14,049 nucleotides of DNA from JBMNOZ01 sp050943335. Lineage in GTDB: Bacteria; Bacillota; Desulfitobacteriia; Desulfitobacteriales; Syntrophobotulaceae. The translations under genes and the position numbers were made by a program. A model generated the notes under the pieces. That model was given only the letters and a program-made list of their open reading frames with translations. It was not told where the DNA came from and ran no database searches. Of the stretch, positions 7,042-14,049 are shown piece after piece. The stretch spans positions 1-14,049 of the forward strand of contig JBMNOZ010000028.1 of assembly GCA_050943335.1 (NCBI GenBank). The letters run 5' to 3'. Numbering within the stretch: the stretch's first letter is position 1; each line of letters begins with the position of its first letter.

Positions 7042-7091
7042 CAGTTGAATTGTACACCAGTCTTGAAAAAAAAACGGTAACAAATGTTACC
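7042..7091 (-). promoter_or_regulatory. rubredoxin-hcp promoter with CRP/FNR-type (HcpR-like) operator
   Basis: On the - strand a -10 hexamer TACAAT (7054-7049) predicts a start near 7042, about 26 bases before the rubredoxin start codon. No TTGACA-like -35 is present; its place is a run of T. Just upstream is GGTAACAAATGTTACC (7076-7091), an inverted repeat with GGTAACA/TGTTACC arms. Its centre, 7083.5, is 41.5 bases from the predicted start, the standard position for a class II CRP/FNR-type activator that replaces a -35 box. Palindromes of the GTAAC-N4-GTTAC kind resemble the sites proposed for HcpR, an NO-responsive CRP/FNR-family regulator of hcp in anaerobes (recalled, not searched). The start site and the regulator are inferences. 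Confidence 0.6.
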
Positions 7092-7302
7092 ATTTGAGCG
7101 AAAAAGAATTTTTTTATGGAATAAATTCCCCCGATTTATACAATGAGCTGCAGTGCAAATATTTTATATTAAACTTGTCAGCCTGTAAAACAATAACATT
7201 TCTAGAAATATAATCTCGGAAAGGAGCATATTAAATTAGTTTTTTTAGGACCTAATAATCAGTTGATGGGGTATTGCTATATAAGTTTCCATTTGGAGTA
7301 GA
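7092..7302. other. divergent intergenic region, mostly unassigned
   Basis: The gap between rubredoxin and the esterase (7017-7379) is 363 bases. Its ends hold the HcpR-like operator and the structured esterase leader. The AT-rich middle, 7092-7302, shows no convincing ORF, RNA gene or consensus -35/-10 pair. The only marks are AAAGGAG (7220-7226) with no start codon after it and an imperfect palindrome around TTAGGACCTAA (7245-7255). The esterase promoter should lie here but cannot be placed. Confidence 0.5.
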
Positions 7303-7364
7303 TGGTCATACCCTAATTTTTAGTTGGTGAAAACCAATTTAATAGCTATTAAAAACTATGACCA
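7303..7364 (+). promoter_or_regulatory. structured leader/operator region upstream of the esterase operon
   Basis: Nested inverted repeats lie just before the esterase ribosome binding site. TGGTCATA (7303-7310) pairs with TATGACCA (7357-7364). Inside it is a hairpin TTGGT-GAAA-ACCAA (7324-7337) with a GNRA tetraloop, followed by a perfect 16-base palindrome TTTAATAGCTATTAAA (7338-7353). As RNA this makes a closed three-way shape whose closing helix ends one base before AAGGAGG (7366-7372). As DNA the palindrome could be a repressor operator. It matches no riboswitch family that I recognise, and there is no terminator in the leader. Confidence 0.4.
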
Positions 7365-7379
7365 CAAGGAGGTTAAAAG

Positions 7380-8363
7380 ATGGATAAAAAATTACTAGAG
7401 GAAAAAATTGAGGAATTAGAATTGCCAGATGAGAGGATTCACCCTGATTTAAGACCCTTTTTATCTGTTTTTCCAAGCATGGGTGCCAGTAAAGAAATTG
7501 TTAAGGCTTCACGGGATATGCCGCCAATGATGCCTCCGGCAGCAAAAAATAAGGCGGTAAATATCGAAGAAAGGTTTATTCCCGGTCCGGAGGGGGGACC
7601 TGAGGTTCGCGTCAAAATTTTTACCCCAGTAGAAAGGAAAGGGGTAGTGGGCGGCTTGTTGTGGATTCACGGCGGTGGTTATGTCTACCCGATCATCGAT
7701 ATGGATGATGGCCGGTGCATGAGTTTTGCCTTGGAGTCCAACTGCGTCGTGGTTTCGGTTGATTATCGAGTTGCTCCTGAAAACCCTTATCCCGCTCCTT
7801 TAGAGGATTGTTACGCAGCCTTAACCTGGTTTTCTGAAAATGCAGAGGAGCTAGGGGTTGATAGATCCCGAATTGCAGTTGCCGGTGGCAGCGCAGGTGG
7901 AGGATTGACAATTGCTCTATGTTTACTGGCCAGGGATAGAAAAGGGCCGGAAATTGTTTTTCAAATGCCCCTTTGCCCAATGATAGACGATCGGCACATT
8001 ACTCCGTCCAGCTTTGAAATAACTGATCCGAGGTTTTGGAACAGGCAATCAAATATCTATTGTTGGTCAGCTTATTTAGGTAATATTTCTGATGATGAGG
8101 TTCCCATCTATGCTGCTCCAGCCAGAGCTCAAGATTTGACGGACCTCCCTCCTGCCTATCTTTTTGTTGGCGGAATAGACATGTTTCGGGATGAAACAAT
8201 AGAGTTTGCTGCCAGATTAGCCCGAGCGGGAGTAGCAACAGAACTGCATGTTTTCCCCGGTTGTTTTCATGGCTTTGAAATTTTAGAGAAGGCCGGAATT
8301 AGCCAAAGAGCTAATGAAGAGCTTATTAGAGTTTTAAAATCCGCTTTGGGAGATAAGAAATGA
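7380..8363 (+). CDS. alpha/beta hydrolase, HSL-family carboxylesterase (acetyl esterase-like)
   Basis: 327 residues, usual for the hormone-sensitive-lipase family of bacterial esterases. The oxyanion-hole motif is HGGG (97-100). The catalytic triad can be placed as S171 in GGSAGG, D267 in GGIDMFRDE and H297 in CFHGFE. The family hydrolyses short-chain esters of many alcohols and phenols. There is no signal peptide, so it acts on substrate already in the cytoplasm. ATG start with AAGGAGG seven bases upstream. It is the first gene of a + strand run, with 82 bases to the flavoprotein gene and no terminator in between, so co-transcription is likely. In this setting it probably opens an ester or lactone of the pathway substrate, or removes an acyl group; that role is inferred from the neighbours. 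Confidence 0.88.
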   Translation: MDKKLLEEKIEELELPDERIHPDLRPFLSVFPSMGASKEIVKASRDMPPMMPPAAKNKAVNIEERFIPGPEGGPEVRVKIFTPVERKGVVGGLLWIHGGGYVYPIIDMDDGRCMSFALESNCVVVSVDYRVAPENPYPAPLEDCYAALTWFSENAEELGVDRSRIAVAGGSAGGGLTIALCLLARDRKGPEIVFQMPLCPMIDDRHITPSSFEITDPRFWNRQSNIYCWSAYLGNISDDEVPIYAAPARAQDLTDLPPAYLFVGGIDMFRDETIEFAARLARAGVATELHVFPGCFHGFEILEKAGISQRANEELIRVLKSALGDKK

Positions 8364-8445
8364 TTTCCTAAAACTTAAATTTAAACTTCGTTATGACATC
8401 GGTTTTTTAAAAATTAGAAAATACAGATGGAAGGAGATTGAGTCA

Positions 8446-10098
8446 ATGTCAACAAATGAAGAGCAGATCTTTAAAGAGTTTATGGAGGAGTTAATGGCAC
8501 CACTACCAGAAGAACCTGTTCCGGCTTGGGTTGGTAAGGCTCCGGAAATTGAAGAATCTGAAATCACTCAAACTCTGGAAACTGAGGTAGTAATCGTTGG
8601 AGCGGGAGTTGCCGGTTTAAGCGCTGCCAGGGCGGCTTCGGAGGCGGGAGCATCGGTAATCGTTATTGAGAAAGCCAAAACATATCAATTCCGCAGTGGA
8701 CAATATGGCACTATAGGTAGCAAAGTTCACCAACAGCTAGGTGTTAAGATTGATAAAAATGCCGCTATCTTGGAAAACATGAAGCAAATGGGTTACCGGG
8801 CGGACCAAAGGATGTGGAAGTACTGGGCGGATCACAGTGGAGAGGCTTTAGACTGGATGCTTGAGCTGGCTCCTGATTTAGAAGTTATTCCGGAAGATGC
8901 TTTAACCTACGACAACACAAAAATAACCCTTCAACCTCTACACTTTCCACCACCAAAAGGATACAACCCGGCAGAAGAGTATAGTCCTACCTATCCGACA
9001 ATTCTAACTTTCCTTCCCCATCAGGGAAAAATACTGGAGCGAGTCTATCAAAGATGTTTGGAAAAAGGTTGTAAGTTTATGTTCTCCACCTGGGGAGTGA
9101 AACTGATTCGACCTAATAATGAAGGCCGAGTGCAGGGTCTAATTTGTCAGGATATCGACGGTAACTATATCAAAATACTGGCTAAAAAAGGAGTAGTATT
9201 GGCCACCGGTGATTTTGGTAGCAATAAAGAAATGATTGCCGATCTTACTCCTTGGGCGATTAAATGTAAAAACCTCTTCTTTAACAAAGATGCTAAAGGC
9301 AACCGAACCAATACAGGAGACGGTCACATAATGGCAATCCGAGTTGGCGCCAAGATGGAGGACGGTCCTCATGCCCCGATGACTCATACCCTTGGCGGCC
9401 CTTTGGGTGTCGACGCCTTTTTCTTAGCGAACACTGAGGGAGAACGTTTTGTCAATGAAGATGTCGGAGGCCAACAACTATCTTCGGCTCTTTATAGGCA
9501 ACCTGGTTATTTTGGTTGGCAGATCTTTGATGATAAATGGCCGGAGCAGATAGGGAAAATGGGTGTTTCCCACGGCAGCGTTAACTTCTGTGTTGACGAG
9601 GACAAGAATCCCAAACTGAGAGGCACTGCTTTTACAATCGGTAAAACCTCTTTCATTTCCCGGGAAGCATTAAAAAACTATAAGGGTATAAAAATTGCCG
9701 ATAGTTTGGAAGAACTGGTTAAAATGTTGGAGTTGGATGAAAATGCGCAAGCGAATCTCCTGCGATCCATTAAGCGTTATAACGAATTATGTCATAAAGG
9801 TGTAGATGAGGACTTCGGCAAAACACCACAGAGAATGTTCCCTATAGAAAATCCCCCCTATTACGCGGCCAGGATAGATGTGGGCGCAATGTTGGTCTGT
9901 ATGGGTGGTTTAACCTGTAATCCCTATACCGGGAATGTCTTAGATAAAAATTTCAAAGGTATTGAAGGTTTATATGCTGCCGGTAATACCATGGGCGGTC
10001 GTTTTCTCGGTGATTATCCAGTAGTTACCGCTGGTGTAAGTCATGGTTTTGCGCTTACTTACGGGCGTCTCGTCGGTAATATTGTCGCTAAGCTCTAA
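8446..10098 (+). CDS. soluble FAD-dependent oxidoreductase, fumarate reductase/ketosteroid dehydrogenase-like flavoprotein
   Basis: 550 residues of the FAD-binding-2 family. The dinucleotide motif GAGVAG is at 52-57 with the acidic strand end VIEK near 73-76. A capping domain follows, then GERFVNE (332-338), and a C-terminal FAD region with MGGL (486-489), GLYAAGNTMGG (508-518) and GVSHGFALTYGR (530-541). Relatives reduce or desaturate C=C bonds next to a carbonyl (fumarate, urocanate, 3-ketosteroids). The fumarate reductase signature is incomplete: the Arg that follows the FVNE motif in flavocytochrome c3 is replaced (sequence DVGGQQ), and the His pair before MGG reads LVC. It therefore probably does not reduce fumarate. 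No Tat or Sec signal and no FMN-binding or haem domain, so it is cytoplasmic and needs a separate electron partner. AAGGAG lies nine bases before the ATG. It is 20 bases before the second OYE gene, a probable partner. Confidence 0.82.
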   Translation: MSTNEEQIFKEFMEELMAPLPEEPVPAWVGKAPEIEESEITQTLETEVVIVGAGVAGLSAARAASEAGASVIVIEKAKTYQFRSGQYGTIGSKVHQQLGVKIDKNAAILENMKQMGYRADQRMWKYWADHSGEALDWMLELAPDLEVIPEDALTYDNTKITLQPLHFPPPKGYNPAEEYSPTYPTILTFLPHQGKILERVYQRCLEKGCKFMFSTWGVKLIRPNNEGRVQGLICQDIDGNYIKILAKKGVVLATGDFGSNKEMIADLTPWAIKCKNLFFNKDAKGNRTNTGDGHIMAIRVGAKMEDGPHAPMTHTLGGPLGVDAFFLANTEGERFVNEDVGGQQLSSALYRQPGYFGWQIFDDKWPEQIGKMGVSHGSVNFCVDEDKNPKLRGTAFTIGKTSFISREALKNYKGIKIADSLEELVKMLELDENAQANLLRSIKRYNELCHKGVDEDFGKTPQRMFPIENPPYYAARIDVGAMLVCMGGLTCNPYTGNVLDKNFKGIEGLYAAGNTMGGRFLGDYPVVTAGVSHGFALTYGRLVGNIVAKL

Positions 10099-10118
10099 AA
10101 TTTAAAGGAGGGGTATGT

Positions 10119-12086
10119 ATGTTATCAAGGTTTCCTCTATTAGCCAGCCCAATTAAAGTACACAAAACAACGTTCCGAAATAGAATTATGGCTACGCCGA
10201 CATCTTTGACCTGGCAGGATTTCGCTGGAGCTCCTAATGATGCTAGTGTGTTTTATTACGAGGACAAAGCTCGCGGCGGGGCTTGTTCCGTAACCCTTAG
10301 TGAAACAACAATCAGTAGAAAGTGTCGAGCTTCCAGGGGAGTTGGTCACTATATTTATTGGAATTGGGACGAAGACCATATGCAATACATGGATCCCGGC
10401 CCTCAGCTGACAAAAGTAGCAGAAGCAATTAAACGCCATGGCGCAGTGCCTTCGATTCAACTTCACCACGCTGGAGATGTTACCTTTCCGATGCTTAATA
10501 ACGGTTTAGATCCTTTCGGTCCTAACGATTTTGTAAGAAAAGACGGGGTTCGGGTCAAAGGAATGACCGAAGACGATATGATTTTCGTAGCCGGCGAATT
10601 TGCGAAAGCTGCTGCCAGAGCAAAAGCTTTAGGATTCGGCATGGTTATGATTCATGGGGGACACGGTTGGCTCCTAAGTCAATTTCAATCCCCAGCCACA
10701 AACTGGAGAAAAGATAAGTATGGTGGCAGTGTCGAAAACCGTGCCCGATTCCCTCTTATGGTAGTTAAAGCTGTTCGGGAAGCAGTAGGACCTCATTTTC
10801 CGGTGGAGTACCGATTAAGCGCTGACGAACATTTGGAAGGCGGCGTCACAGCAGACGATGCCGCAGAATTCTGCAATATCCTCCAAGATTACGTGAGCAT
10901 TTTCCATGTTTCTGCCGGTTCTTACTATACAGCTAGACAGTATACTTTCCCAGGTTCTTATCAGCCTCGTCATACCAACGCTCATTTAGCGGCAGCCGTT
11001 AAGAAAAAAGTAAAAGTTCCTGTCGCCTCTGTCGGTGCGCATTTGGATCCGGTGATCGCGGAGCGTATTTTGGAAGAAGGTCAGGCCGACTTTATAGCCA
11101 TGGGTAGAAGTATTATCGCCGACCCGGAAAAACCAAATAAAATATTTCCTAATAAGATTAAAGATATCAGACCTTGTATCCGTTGTAACAACTGCTTAGG
11201 CCGAAAATACGAAGCTTTGAACAACTGTGATATCAATCCTACTGCTGGAAACGAATTTTGGACTCTTAACACTCCTAGTGTTAAAATCCAGCGTGAAGTA
11301 TTGGTTATCGGTGGTGGACCCGGCGGAATGCAAGCAGCTATAACAGCTTCTGAAAGAGGTCATAAAGTAAAGCTTATAGAAAAAAGCGATTCCTTAGGCG
11401 GGATGCTGAAGTTTTCTGATCTTGATGATCACAAGCTTGATTTAAGGGAATACAAAAACTGGTTAATCTATCAAGTTGGAAAGCATAATATTGATGTCCG
11501 TTTGAATACGGAAGCGACGGTTGAACTGATCGAAGCTGAAAAACCTTATGCCGTAATTGTGGCTGTGGGGGCTCGCCCAATTGTACCAAAATTTGAGGGT
11601 ATGGATAAATTACCCTGCATGCATGCTATCGATGCTTATACTAATCCGGACAAAGTTGGCGAAAAAGTAGTTGTCGTTGGCGGAGGTTTGGTAGGCTGTG
11701 AGGTAGCAATCTTTATGTCTACAACTTTAGGTAAAAAAGTAACCTTAATCGAAATGCTGGATCAATTGGCACCTGATGCCAATATAATTCATAGGGATTC
11801 CATGATGGAAATCTTCGAGCCCAATGTTCCTTACAGATTAAGCACAAAATGTATAGGTATCACAGAGAAAGGTGTTAAAGTAGTCGATAAAGAAGGTAAG
11901 GAAGATTTAATCGAAGCCGATACCGTGGTTTATGCGGTTGGAATGGAGCCCTATGATGATTTAGCCTGGTCTTTCAAAAAGGCAAAAGGAGTATCAAAAT
12001 TCTTTGTTGTAGGTGATTGTGTTGCCCCGACAAGGGTTAAGGATGCCGTTCATGGCGGCTATTACGCGGCGATAGATATTATCTAA
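10119..12086 (+). CDS. OYE-family NADH:flavin oxidoreductase with [4Fe-4S] and FAD domains (2,4-dienoyl-CoA reductase/BaiCD-like), copy 2
   Basis: 655 residues, exactly the length of the copy at 2985-4952 and with the same domain order but clearly diverged in sequence. FMN TIM barrel about 1-345; iron-sulfur cysteines C353, C356, C359, C370 (CX2CX2CX10C); FAD motif GGGPGG (398-403); NAD(P)H motif GGGLVG (521-526); intact C-terminal FAD motif GDC (632-634). The barrel motif is HGGHGWLLSQF, with W184 in place of the usual Tyr, as in the other copy. Expected reaction: NAD(P)H-dependent reduction of an activated C=C bond, or the reverse. GGAGG is seven bases before ATG 10119; another ATG at 10115 is out of frame. 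It sits 20 bases after the flavoprotein gene and is closed by a strong hairpin, making it the last certain member of the esterase operon. Confidence 0.88.
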   Translation: MLSRFPLLASPIKVHKTTFRNRIMATPTSLTWQDFAGAPNDASVFYYEDKARGGACSVTLSETTISRKCRASRGVGHYIYWNWDEDHMQYMDPGPQLTKVAEAIKRHGAVPSIQLHHAGDVTFPMLNNGLDPFGPNDFVRKDGVRVKGMTEDDMIFVAGEFAKAAARAKALGFGMVMIHGGHGWLLSQFQSPATNWRKDKYGGSVENRARFPLMVVKAVREAVGPHFPVEYRLSADEHLEGGVTADDAAEFCNILQDYVSIFHVSAGSYYTARQYTFPGSYQPRHTNAHLAAAVKKKVKVPVASVGAHLDPVIAERILEEGQADFIAMGRSIIADPEKPNKIFPNKIKDIRPCIRCNNCLGRKYEALNNCDINPTAGNEFWTLNTPSVKIQREVLVIGGGPGGMQAAITASERGHKVKLIEKSDSLGGMLKFSDLDDHKLDLREYKNWLIYQVGKHNIDVRLNTEATVELIEAEKPYAVIVAVGARPIVPKFEGMDKLPCMHAIDAYTNPDKVGEKVVVVGGGLVGCEVAIFMSTTLGKKVTLIEMLDQLAPDANIIHRDSMMEIFEPNVPYRLSTKCIGITEKGVKVVDKEGKEDLIEADTVVYAVGMEPYDDLAWSFKKAKGVSKFFVVGDCVAPTRVKDAVHGGYYAAIDII

Positions 12087-12130
12087 AAAATATTCTATCC
12101 GGCTTTCTCAAAGCCGGATAGAATATTTTT
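12086..12130 (+). terminator. perfect 21-bp hairpin terminator after OYE copy 2
   Basis: Arms 12086-12106 and 12110-12130 pair perfectly over 21 bp with a 3-base loop (CTC). The 5' arm begins at the last base of the stop codon, and the 3' arm ends in five T (12126-12130). The A-run on the left gives it terminator form on the other strand too. It would end or weaken transcription before the amidohydrolase gene 66 bases downstream. Confidence 0.85.
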
Positions 12131-12196
12131 ATTTTAGGACCGGTTCTAAATAATTGATTTTGTTCTCCAAAGAAATCAGACTGGAGGTGGATTGTT

Positions 12197-13885
12197 TTGG
12201 TTACCGCTGATTTAATAATTCTCAACGGAAAAGTGGCAACGGTTGATAAAGATTTTACTTTCCAAGAGGGTATTGCGGTAAAGAACGGTTGGATTATTGA
12301 TGTGGGCACTAATGGGGAGATGCAAAAATATATAGAAGCTAAGACCCAAGTTATTGACTTAAATGGCAAAGTGATTCTTCCGGCAGCCAATGATGCACAT
12401 ATGCACGCTGTGCATACCGGTTTTAAATTAGGTCCTAATTGTATCGACGTCGGCTCTCCAGATATTCGTTCCGTAAAGGATATTCAAGAAAAAATCGCTG
12501 AGGCGATTAAAAAAGCGCCTCCAGGGGCTTGGATTTACGGTATGGGTTGGATGGGAATGACTATTAAAGAATGTGCTGAGGAGGGCCGGGGATTAAGAAA
12601 GGAAGATCTCGATCCTGTTTCCCCGGATAATCCGGTCATGCTTAGCGATTTTGGGATGCACACTTTAGTAGTAAACAGTAAAGCTCTGGAGATTGCCGGT
12701 ATTGACAGAAGTTTTCGCCAACTTCGCCCCGAGGAGGGAATAATTGAACGGGATCCGGAAACTGGAGAGCTCACTGGTTGTTTTGGGGAGTGGGGTGCTC
12801 AAACCTTAATTACCAGACATGGACCGCTATTAAGTGATAAAGAAATTGAGGATTGTATTATCCGGGCACAAAAGGCTTTAAACAAATATGGCATAACCAG
12901 CCATACAGACATCGTTGGCATAGGCGGAGACAATTTAATTCTCGGTTCTTGGGGTTCAAGAGCTATTAATATTTATGAAAAAATGCATCGAGAAGGAAAA
13001 TTGACCGCTCGGGTAAGCTGCAATGTCTTTGCTGCTATTGATGGGATTCAAAGTTATGATTCGATTATTGAAGGACTTGAAAAAACAGAACTGCCTGAAT
13101 TCAAAGACAGGAATTGGGTTAAAGCGGAAACCGTGAAAATTTTCTGTGATCAGGGATATTGGCGTAGAGAGGAGCGCCTCGGTTTTAATAATCGCAGTCG
13201 GTCGGTGTTTCCGGGAGAGACCGATGAAGAGCAGGCAGAAGAAATTACTAAGACAATCCTTGAAGTTCATAGGCGGGGCTGGCAAATTGGAGTACACACC
13301 ATAGGCGGACGGTCCATTGACACTGTAGTAAAAGCTTATGTTAAAGCCCAGCAGGAATATCCCGGCAAATCGCCGCGTCATATAATTATTCATGGTGATG
13401 ATATGACCATGGATAATGTTACCCAGATGGCAAAATTTAATATAATCTGTTCCCCTCAACCTATTGCCGGAAGAATTGTGGCTGGCTTTATGTCCCAAAA
13501 TGTAACGGTCGGAGAAGAATTATTTAATTGGCAGGAATACATCAATCGGGGTGTAGTGGTAGCCGGAGGATCGGATTCGACTTGTTTTTCCCTGAACTGG
13601 CTGGAAGGGGTTCAATTTGCCCTGACTAGGACTACAATCTTCGGACAGGCCATCAGACCGGATTTAGCGATGAAGTTAGAAGATGCCATTCGGATGTATA
13701 CTATAAACGGGGCTGTTCAAGAACACATGGAGGATATTCGGGGGTCTATAGAAGTAGGTAAAGTTGCTGATTTCCAGGTCCTTGGCGAGGATATTTTTAC
13801 CGTTCCCAAGGAAGAAATCGGTAAAATACCGGTTATAATGACCATCTGTGATGGTAAAATTGTTTATGAGGCTGAAAAAGCTTAG
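12197..13885 (+). CDS. amidohydrolase family protein, YtcJ-like metal-dependent hydrolase
   Basis: 562 residues, standard for YtcJ-like amidohydrolases. The N-terminal beta-sandwich strand LIILNGKVATVD is followed by the metal motif DAHMH (66-70, H68 and H70). VKIFCDQG (313-320, K314) fits the family's VKIFxDG. Further ligands are H367 (GVHTIGG), H399 (IIHGDDM) and D460 (GGSDS). The C-terminus returns to the beta-sandwich (GSIEVGKVADFQVL, then ICDGKIVYE). Two motifs are unusual: HxxGG where HxxGD is common, and HGDD where relatives often have EHAQ. The family hydrolyses C-N bonds of amides and cyclic amides, but most members have no known substrate. TTG start, chosen because GGAGG (12183-12187) lies nine bases upstream. 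It follows the OYE gene after a strong terminator, so expression is by read-through or its own promoter. Confidence 0.87.
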   Translation: MVTADLIILNGKVATVDKDFTFQEGIAVKNGWIIDVGTNGEMQKYIEAKTQVIDLNGKVILPAANDAHMHAVHTGFKLGPNCIDVGSPDIRSVKDIQEKIAEAIKKAPPGAWIYGMGWMGMTIKECAEEGRGLRKEDLDPVSPDNPVMLSDFGMHTLVVNSKALEIAGIDRSFRQLRPEEGIIERDPETGELTGCFGEWGAQTLITRHGPLLSDKEIEDCIIRAQKALNKYGITSHTDIVGIGGDNLILGSWGSRAINIYEKMHREGKLTARVSCNVFAAIDGIQSYDSIIEGLEKTELPEFKDRNWVKAETVKIFCDQGYWRREERLGFNNRSRSVFPGETDEEQAEEITKTILEVHRRGWQIGVHTIGGRSIDTVVKAYVKAQQEYPGKSPRHIIIHGDDMTMDNVTQMAKFNIICSPQPIAGRIVAGFMSQNVTVGEELFNWQEYINRGVVVAGGSDSTCFSLNWLEGVQFALTRTTIFGQAIRPDLAMKLEDAIRMYTINGAVQEHMEDIRGSIEVGKVADFQVLGEDIFTVPKEEIGKIPVIMTICDGKIVYEAEKA

Positions 13886-13937
13886 ATTAAGGGGAAGAAT
13901 TTAGAGGAAATATGGTTTAACAGTTTGGAAAATCTTT

Positions 13938-13972
13938 AAAATGGTGCTTCTGGCAAAGGGGCATCATTTTTT
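13938..13972 (+). terminator. rho-independent terminator of the amidohydrolase gene
   Basis: A 13-bp stem with three G-T wobbles (13938-13950 with 13958-13970) and a 7-base loop is followed by T (13967-13972). It lies about 50 bases after the stop. The remaining 77 bases to the window end contain no gene. Confidence 0.8.
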
Positions 13973-14049
13973 ATTAAACTGCTTAAAAAATCCCCCGTTT
14001 TGTACAAGACCTTATAAACAATATAGCGTATGTTAAAAGAAAATAGAAA

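Noticed and set aside
12956..13498. Minus-strand 180-codon ORF inside the amidohydrolase gene
   Set aside because: It is the longest antisense frame in the window but has no recognisable motif or ribosome binding site, while the + strand has conserved metal ligands throughout. Codon-pattern shadow.
14000..14027. Possible promoter TTGTAC-N16-TATAGC at the right edge
   Set aside because: Both hexamers match consensus poorly and no gene start follows before the window ends, so it cannot be supported.
1..14049. CRISPR arrays, insertion sequences, toxin-antitoxin or phage-defence genes
   Set aside because: No regularly spaced repeats, transposase-like frames, terminal inverted repeats or defence domains were seen on either strand.

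Overview
The window looks like chromosome from a strictly anaerobic, low-to-mid GC Gram-positive bacterium of the Clostridia/Peptococcia type. This is an inference from five things: strong AGGAGG-type ribosome binding sites, frequent GTG/TTG starts, an A-type flavodiiron protein, a strict-anaerobe-class hybrid cluster protein with a separate small rubredoxin, and soluble Old-Yellow-Enzyme/iron-sulfur flavoenzymes. No genus can be fixed from the sequence alone.

Layout. At 120-173 lies the 3' half of a tRNA-Leu(CAA), from anticodon loop to CCA, with no 5' half before it. This is the form expected of a tRNA-derived attachment site at the end of an integrated element lying left of the window. A terminator follows. 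fprA (flavodiiron NO/O2 reductase, 330-1526) ends at a perfect hairpin terminator. A two-gene + strand operon comes next: a LarA-type nickel-pincer isomerase (1726-2952, true start probably upstream) and a 655-residue OYE/Fe-S/FAD oxidoreductase (2985-4952). Facing it on the - strand are rubredoxin (6852-7016) and hcp (5160-6791). Their promoter carries a CRP/FNR-type palindrome exactly where a class II activator would bind.

From 7380 onward a + strand catabolic block runs to the end: HSL-family carboxylesterase, a soluble fumarate-reductase/ketosteroid-dehydrogenase-like flavoprotein, a second 655-residue OYE/Fe-S/FAD oxidoreductase, then, after a 21-bp hairpin, a YtcJ-type amidohydrolase. 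The last gene ends in a terminator at 13938-13972.

How the genes may work together. FprA, rubredoxin and Hcp form a nitrosative/oxidative-stress set: rubredoxin can pass electrons to FprA, and Hcp handles NO or hydroxylamine. The other six genes resemble a reductive pathway for an unknown unsaturated organic substrate. The esterase and amidohydrolase would free it from esters or amides/cyclic amides, the flavoprotein and the two OYE enzymes would reduce or oxidise C=C bonds, and the LarA-like enzyme would epimerise or isomerise a hydroxyacid. Both OYE enzymes have Trp where the family normally has the active-site Tyr, and the flavoprotein lacks the fumarate reductase catalytic residues, so their substrates are probably not the textbook ones. 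No transporter, regulator or mobile-element gene is visible.
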